Origin: Flavobacterium terrisoli
GTDB lineage: Bacteria; Bacteroidota; Bacteroidia; Flavobacteriales; Flavobacteriaceae
DNA length: 64,000 bases
Direction: 5' to 3'
Assembly: GCF_030167905.1 (NCBI RefSeq)
Contig: NZ_JARGNA010000005.1
Location: 124,001 to 188,000, forward strand
Shown: positions 59,547 to 64,000 of the stretch, piece after piece
How the letters are laid out: each line of letters begins with the position of its first letter
How positions within the stretch are numbered: position 1 is the stretch's first letter
Translations under genes and position numbers: made by a program
The notes under the pieces: generated by a model
Databases searched by the model: none
Seen by the model: the letters and a program-made list of their open reading frames with translations, nothing else
What the model was told of the DNA's origin: nothing

Positions 59547-60452
59547 ATGACGATTCTAATTACAGGCGCGACGGGTTTGATTGGCCATGAATTGGTACAA
59601 TTCTTATTAGCAAAAAGCCACATTATTCATTATTTAACGACTTCAAAAGAAAAGATTGAAGCGGAATCCAATTATATAGGTTTCTATTGGAATCCGCAGG
59701 AAGGGAAAATAGACGAGAATTGTATTTTTGGTGTGGATGTGATTGTTCACCTGGCCGGAGCCAATATTGCCAAACGTTGGACAGATACTTATAAGCAGGA
59801 AATCATCGAGAGTCGTATTTTATCCAGCGAACTTCTTTTTAATCTGGTTAAGAAAACTCCAAATCAGATTAAGCAAATTATCTCCGCTTCGGGAACGGCC
59901 ATTTATCCTGACAGTATTTCCAAAGTATATGACGAAAGCACCGCAGAAACTGAAGACAGCTTTTTGTCGAATGTGGTCAAAAAATGGGAGGAGAGTGTCA
60001 ACGTTTTTCAGGTATTGGGCATCAGAGTCTGTAAGCTGAGAACCGGAATCGTATTGTCCAATAAAGGCGGCGCTTTACCTGAAATGGCAAAGCCAATTAA
60101 ATTAGGTCTTGGTTCGGTTATGGGTTCGGGAAAACAAATGCAATCCTGGATACATATTAATGACTTGGTAGCATTGTACACTTTTGCGATTGAAAACCAA
60201 CTTGAAGGGGTTTACAATGCGGTTACACCCAATCCGATAAGCAATAAAGTATTGACTAAAGTCATTGCGAAAGCACTAAAGAAACCATTGTGGCTGCCCA
60301 ATACCCCAGAGTTTGTAATGAAACTGATCTTAGGAGAAATGGCTTACCTGCTTTTTTCCAGCAAAAACCTTAGCGCTGATAAGATATTGGAAACGGGTTT
60401 CCAATTTCAGTTCCTTGATATAGAAAAGGCTATTCCCGATTTATATCCATAA
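59547..60452 (+). CDS. TIGR01777-family NAD-dependent epimerase-like protein
   Basis: From the inner start MTILITGATGLIGHE at 59547 the product has 301 residues. It has the extended SDR N-terminal Rossmann GATGLIG, VIVHLAGANIAKRWTD, SASGTAIYPD, KLRTGIVLSNKGGALPEM, and the C-terminal segment YNAVTPNPISNKVLTKVIAKALKKP. The family (E. coli YfcH) has no proven substrate. The longer frame from 59517 starts with non-conserved residues and overlaps the terminator region of the preceding gene, so it is rejected. A strong bidirectional terminator follows. Confidence 0.92.
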   Translation: MTILITGATGLIGHELVQFLLAKSHIIHYLTTSKEKIEAESNYIGFYWNPQEGKIDENCIFGVDVIVHLAGANIAKRWTDTYKQEIIESRILSSELLFNLVKKTPNQIKQIISASGTAIYPDSISKVYDESTAETEDSFLSNVVKKWEESVNVFQVLGIRVCKLRTGIVLSNKGGALPEMAKPIKLGLGSVMGSGKQMQSWIHINDLVALYTFAIENQLEGVYNAVTPNPISNKVLTKVIAKALKKPLWLPNTPEFVMKLILGEMAYLLFSSKNLSADKILETGFQFQFLDIEKAIPDLYP

Positions 60453-60484
60453 AAAAAGCGCTGTCATCTGACAGCGCTTTTTTT
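60451..60484. terminator. Terminator after the epimerase gene
   Basis: Long perfect stem AAAAAAAGCGCTGTCA/TGACAGCGCTTTTTTT. Confidence 0.93.
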
Positions 60485-60679
60485 ACTATAAAGATTGTTG
60501 AATTAATAATTTATGCTAACCTAAAATGTATGATTCTTATTAATATGCTAACAAATTTAGTCAAAACGAAAACGTAATAGTCTTAAAATTATATTAAAAT
60601 TAGGTTAAATGATTTAGCCCAATTCGAATTAAATCAAACAAAAAGCAATGACAATTTGACATTTTAAAAGAAATGGCAG

Positions 60680-60687
60680 TACTTTTG
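60680..60687 (+). promoter_or_regulatory. -7 element of the grpE-dnaJ promoter
   Basis: TACTTTTG, exact TAnnTTTG, with a TTTG (60654-60657) at about the -33 spacing. It lies inside the longest possible grpE frame, so translation must begin downstream. Confidence 0.65.
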
Positions 60688-60717
60688 CATTCCGAATTCC
60701 CGGAGAAAATTCCGAAA

Positions 60718-61287
60718 ATGAAAATCAAGAAATTTTTTAAAAATACACCAACAATGAATAAGGATAAGACGGAAAAAGAGCCTATTGAAAACCCAATTGA
60801 AAATGGGACCAATGAAATTGAAACGGCAGAAGAACTGAGTGTTGAAGCGCAACTTCAGGAAGAATTAGCCAAAGAGAAAGACAAATTTTTACGCCTTTTT
60901 GCTGAATTTGAAAACTTCAAAAAAAGAACAGCCAAAGAACGCATTGATTTATTCAAAACTGCCAATCAGGAAGTATTGCAGGCGATGTTGCCGGTTTTAG
61001 ACGATTTTGACAGAGCGATGGTGCAAATTGCCAAAAGCGATGATGAACTATTGTTAAAAGGTGTCGAATTGATTCACGAAAAGCTAAAAAGCACTCTGGT
61101 TTCAAAAGGTTTGGAACAAGTTGAGCTTAATGCAGGCGATGATTTCAATGCCGATTTTGCAGAAGCGATTACCCAAATTCCTGCACCAAGTGCGGATTTG
61201 AAAGGTAAAATTGTTGATGTTGTAGAAAAAGGATATAAATTGGGCGACAAAATTATTCGTTTTCCAAAAGTGGTAATCGGACAATAA
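60718..61287 (+). CDS. grpE: Nucleotide exchange factor GrpE
   Basis: GrpE releases ADP from DnaK. From ATG 60718 the product has 189 residues, with a helical dimerisation region (EELAKEKDKFLRLFAEFENFKKRTAKERIDLF) and the C-terminal beta domain (VLPVLDDFDRAM, IPAPSADLKGKIVDVVEKGYKLGDKIIRFPKVVIG). The 60673 frame would start before the promoter element and is excluded; ATG 60754 (177 residues) is an alternative. dnaJ follows after 8 bases; dnaK is not in the window. Confidence 0.93.
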   Translation: MKIKKFFKNTPTMNKDKTEKEPIENPIENGTNEIETAEELSVEAQLQEELAKEKDKFLRLFAEFENFKKRTAKERIDLFKTANQEVLQAMLPVLDDFDRAMVQIAKSDDELLLKGVELIHEKLKSTLVSKGLEQVELNAGDDFNADFAEAITQIPAPSADLKGKIVDVVEKGYKLGDKIIRFPKVVIGQ

Positions 61288-61295
61288 CATAGAGT

Positions 61296-62420
61296 ATGAG
61301 CAAAAAAGATTTTTACGAGATATTGGGCGTTTCCAAAGATGCTACTCAAGAACAAATAAAGAAAGCTTACCGAAAAAAAGCCATCGAGTTTCACCCTGAT
61401 AAAAATCCGGGGAATAAAGAAGCGGAAGAGAACTTTAAAACGGCAGCTGAAGCTTACGAAGTGTTGGGTGATCCGGACAAAAAAGCCAAATATGATCAAT
61501 ATGGTCACGCAGCCTTTGACGGTGCAGGCGGTTTTGGCGGTGGTCATCACATGAACATGGATGATATTTTCAGCCAGTTTGGAGATATCTTCGGTGGTGC
61601 TTTTGGCGGCGGCGGATTTGGCGGATTTGGTGGTAACTCAGGTGGTCAGCGTCGTGCCAAAGGAAGCAATCTTCGTATTAAAGTTAAAATGACCTTGGAA
61701 GAAATTGCCAATGGTGTAGAGAAAAAAGTAAAAGTAAAACGCAAGGTGCAGGCACCAGGCGTAAAATATAAAACCTGTACCACTTGTAATGGGCAGGGAC
61801 AAGTATTGCGTGTAACCAATACAATTTTGGGCCGCATGCAGTCGGCCACGACCTGTCACACTTGTGGTGGTGTTGGCCAAATCATTGACAGCAAACCTAA
61901 CAATGCCGATGCACACGGAATGATATTGGAGGACGAAACTGTTTCTATCAAAATCCCGGCAGGTGTTGTTGATGGAATGCAGCTGAAAGTATCAAGCAAA
62001 GGAAACGATGCTCCGGGTAACGGAATCCCTGGAGATTTGATTGTGGTGATTGAGGAGTTAGAGCACGAATTCTTAAAGCGTGAAGGTGAAAATCTTCATT
62101 ATGATTTATACATCAGCTTTGCCGAAGCCGCTTTGGGTGTTTCCAAAGAGATTGAAGCCGTTAACGGAAAGGTCAGAATCAAGCTGGAAGACGGAATCCA
62201 ATCGGGTAAGATTTTACGTTTGAAAGGCAAAGGAATTCCAAGTCTTAATAGTTATGGTAGCGGCGATTTGTTGGTGCATGTAAATGTTTGGACGCCAAAG
62301 AGTTTGACTAAAGAGCAACGTCAGTTTTTTGAAAAATCATTAACAGATGTCAACTTTATTCCGAAACCTGAAAAGAGCGACAAATCTTTTTTTGAAAAAG
62401 TAAAAGATATGTTTTCATAA
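61296..62420 (+). CDS. dnaJ: Chaperone DnaJ
   Basis: DnaJ delivers clients to DnaK and stimulates its ATPase. The 374-residue protein has a J domain with HPD (FHPDKNPGN), a Gly/Phe-rich linker (GFGGGHHMNMDD... GGGFGGFGG), a zinc-binding region with only two CxxCxGxG-type repeats (CTTCNGQG and CHTCGGVG) instead of the usual four, then the C-terminal substrate domains. The reduced zinc region, one centre fewer, is usual in Flavobacteria as I know them. It follows grpE directly. Confidence 0.96.
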   Translation: MSKKDFYEILGVSKDATQEQIKKAYRKKAIEFHPDKNPGNKEAEENFKTAAEAYEVLGDPDKKAKYDQYGHAAFDGAGGFGGGHHMNMDDIFSQFGDIFGGAFGGGGFGGFGGNSGGQRRAKGSNLRIKVKMTLEEIANGVEKKVKVKRKVQAPGVKYKTCTTCNGQGQVLRVTNTILGRMQSATTCHTCGGVGQIIDSKPNNADAHGMILEDETVSIKIPAGVVDGMQLKVSSKGNDAPGNGIPGDLIVVIEELEHEFLKREGENLHYDLYISFAEAALGVSKEIEAVNGKVRIKLEDGIQSGKILRLKGKGIPSLNSYGSGDLLVHVNVWTPKSLTKEQRQFFEKSLTDVNFIPKPEKSDKSFFEKVKDMFS

Positions 62421-62483
62421 TTAAAAAAATAGTTTTACATTTGGTTATTACTTGGAAACAAGTAATTTCTTTTTCATAGCAAT

Positions 62484-62523
62484 TTTTCCCATCCTTTTGT
62501 AAAAATTAGGGTGGGTTTTTTTT
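62484..62523 (+). terminator. Terminator after dnaJ
   Basis: Imperfect stem CCCATCC/GGGTGGG followed by a T run. Confidence 0.7.
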
Positions 62524-62613
62524 GTAACAAACATTTCCATTTCCCTACTTATTGTTACTTTTACCAACCCGAGACCAGAATGGTCGAACTGATGAAATAA
62601 ACAAAAAATAAGT

Positions 62614-63537
62614 ATGAGCAATATACTTGAAGTAAACAAAGTCGTTAAGCAATATGGTGATTATACCGCGCTCAACGAAGTTTCTTTAACCGTTCCAAAA
62701 GGCAGCATCTACGGACTTCTCGGTCCAAACGGCGCCGGAAAAACTTCCTTAATCAGAATCATCAACCAAATCACCATGCCCGATAGTGGTGAAATCATAC
62801 TCGATGGGGAAAAACTCAATCCGTCACACGTGCATACGATAGGCTATATGCCTGAAGAACGCGGTTTGTACAAAACCATGCGGGTAGGTGAGCAGTGTCT
62901 TTATCTGGCCCAATTAAAAGGATTGTCTAAGGCTGATGCCCAAAGAGAACTGGACTATTGGTTTGACCGATTGGAAATACAAGGTTGGTGGAACAAGAAA
63001 ATCCAGGAATTGTCCAAAGGAATGGCGCAAAAGATTCAGTTTGTGGTCACCATTTTGCACAAGCCAAAGTTGCTCATCCTGGACGAACCATTTTCGGGAT
63101 TTGATCCGGTAAATGCCAATTTGATCAAAGACGAAATCATAGAACTAAACAAACAAGGGACATCGGTTATTTTTTCAACACACCGAATGGAAAGCGTGGA
63201 AGAAATGTGTGATCATATTGCCTTAATCCATAAATCCAACAAACTGATCGAAGGCAAATTGTCGGATGTGAAAAAGCAATTCAGAACCAATAATTATGAA
63301 GTAGGCATACTGTCTGATAATATCGAAGGTTTGATGTATGATTTGTCACAAAAATTTACTTTGTCACAAACCGATTTCAAATCGTTGAATGACGAACTGA
63401 AACTGGAAATTAATTTGGGCAAAGCGACACCAAACGAATTGCTCAATACTTTAACGCAACGCGGTCAGGTAACCCATTTTGTAGAGAAAATTCCAAGTGT
63501 GAATGATATTTTTATTAAAACAGTAAGCGAGAAATAA
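62614..63537 (+). CDS. ABC transporter ATP-binding protein (NatA-like)
   Basis: The 307-residue ATPase has Walker A GPNGAGKTS, the ABC signature LSKGMAQKI and Walker B LLILDEPFSG, plus a C-terminal extension of about 90 residues (DVKKQFRTNNYEVGIL...) as in NatA-type exporters. It hydrolyses ATP to drive a permease encoded by the next gene, whose ATG overlaps its stop in a TAATG arrangement. Substrate is unknown; NatAB in Bacillus exports sodium. Confidence 0.93.
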   Translation: MSNILEVNKVVKQYGDYTALNEVSLTVPKGSIYGLLGPNGAGKTSLIRIINQITMPDSGEIILDGEKLNPSHVHTIGYMPEERGLYKTMRVGEQCLYLAQLKGLSKADAQRELDYWFDRLEIQGWWNKKIQELSKGMAQKIQFVVTILHKPKLLILDEPFSGFDPVNANLIKDEIIELNKQGTSVIFSTHRMESVEEMCDHIALIHKSNKLIEGKLSDVKKQFRTNNYEVGILSDNIEGLMYDLSQKFTLSQTDFKSLNDELKLEINLGKATPNELLNTLTQRGQVTHFVEKIPSVNDIFIKTVSEK

Positions 63538-64000
63538 TGAGCAAGATAAGTCTAATCATCAAAAGGGAATTTGTGGCCAAAGTGCGCAACAAATCATTTA
63601 TTGTCATGACTTTTTTAAGTCCGCTATTGTTTGTCGGGATTGCTGTTTTTGTGGGCTTTTTGAGCACAATGAAAGCCGATCAGAAAACGATTGCCATTCA
63701 TGACGAAAGCGGTTTATTTGTCAAGGAATTTAAAAACAATGAGGAATTCAGATATGTCGATTTGTCTTTGGTGGATTCCAAAATTTTAAAAGACAGTATT
63801 ATTAGCGAAAGCTATGACGGCTTATTGGTCATTCCAAAAGCCACTGACAGTCAATCACTCGCGAAAGGAATTCAATATATTTCTAATGACAGCCCCAATA
63901 ATTCTTTCATTGAAAAAATGCAGGATAAGATTGCGAAAGTAATCACTGCTCAAAATTTCAAGGTAGCTAATTTAGATACAATTGCCTATAAAAAAGCAGA
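63537..64000 (+). CDS. ABC transporter permease (NatB-like), 5' part
   Basis: The frame starts at ATG 63537-63539, overlapping the ATPase stop, and is open to the right edge of the window; 154 codons are visible. It begins MSKISLIIKREFVAKVRNKS, has a hydrophobic helix (MTFLSPLLFVGIAVFVGFL), then a soluble extracytoplasmic part (AIHDESGLFVKEFKNNEEFRY). This is the start typical of NatB/CcmB-like ABC-2 permeases with a large periplasmic loop. Confidence 0.88.
   Translation, partial: MSKISLIIKREFVAKVRNKSFIVMTFLSPLLFVGIAVFVGFLSTMKADQKTIAIHDESGLFVKEFKNNEEFRYVDLSLVDSKILKDSIISESYDGLLVIPKATDSQSLAKGIQYISNDSPNNSFIEKMQDKIAKVITAQNFKVANLDTIAYKKA

Overview
The window is chromosomal DNA from a member of the Bacteroidota, almost certainly Flavobacteriaceae and probably Flavobacterium or a close relative. 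The reasons are type IX secretion (T9SS) type A and type B C-terminal signals, Bacteroidota -7 promoter elements (TAnnTTTG) in front of many genes, near absence of Shine-Dalgarno sequences, AT-rich spacers, and gene families typical of the group (DUF5683, WbqC, PspC/head-GIN, PrfH-RtcB). Most of the sequence is densely packed housekeeping DNA on both strands. No insertion sequence, prophage, rRNA or CRISPR array was seen. There is one tRNA, Pro(TGG).

Layout. 0-9.4 kb (minus): two glycosyltransferases, asparagine synthase, MurB, small enzymes, a rhodanese-thioredoxin lipoprotein and RecF. 9.6-15.7 kb (plus): a membrane TPR protein, RibH, MutL, two rhomboid proteases and a membrane endonuclease/phosphatase-fold protein. 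15.7-22.4 kb (minus): WbqC, a four-helix-bundle protein, signal peptidase I, DapB, DUF5683, ParB, ParA and a dienoyl-CoA-reductase-like SDR. 22.5-29.7 kb (minus): two T9SS-secreted proteins, a TPR-LuxR regulator, a methionine-type aminotransferase and two related lipoproteins. 29.9-33.1 kb (plus): a very large VIT-domain protein. 33.2-36.2 kb (plus): an RNA-repair and ribosome-rescue operon (rtcB, prfH, TPR gene) behind what looks like a translation-sensing attenuator. 36.3-41.9 kb: a T9SS type B protein, a 21-bp tandem array between dispersed repeats, and a small regulator with an internally duplicated partner. 42.1-46.9 kb: an AT-rich accessory island with a PLD-helicase-DUF3427/NUDIX pair and a DpnI-type endonuclease with a translationally coupled small ORF. 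47-52 kb (minus): methylmalonyl-CoA mutase subunits, a DivIC-like protein and uridine kinase. 52.3-64 kb: tRNA-Pro, TrxB, the head-GIN/PspC/PadR cluster, DUF4870, DUF4442, a TIGR01777 epimerase, GrpE-DnaJ and the start of a NatAB-like ABC exporter.

The strongest candidate for something undescribed is the rtcB-prfH leader at 33.27-33.42 kb. A 27-codon ORF overlaps a segment that can pair with the left arm of an intrinsic terminator, so a ribosome completing the leader should switch the operon off, while failed or stalled translation should switch it on. That logic suits an operon thought to repair and rescue damaged ribosomes. The second interesting area is the 42-47 kb island, where a solitary G(m6A)TC-specific endonuclease homologue sits beside a PLD-helicase/NUDIX operon amid REP-like palindromes and near-identical terminators.
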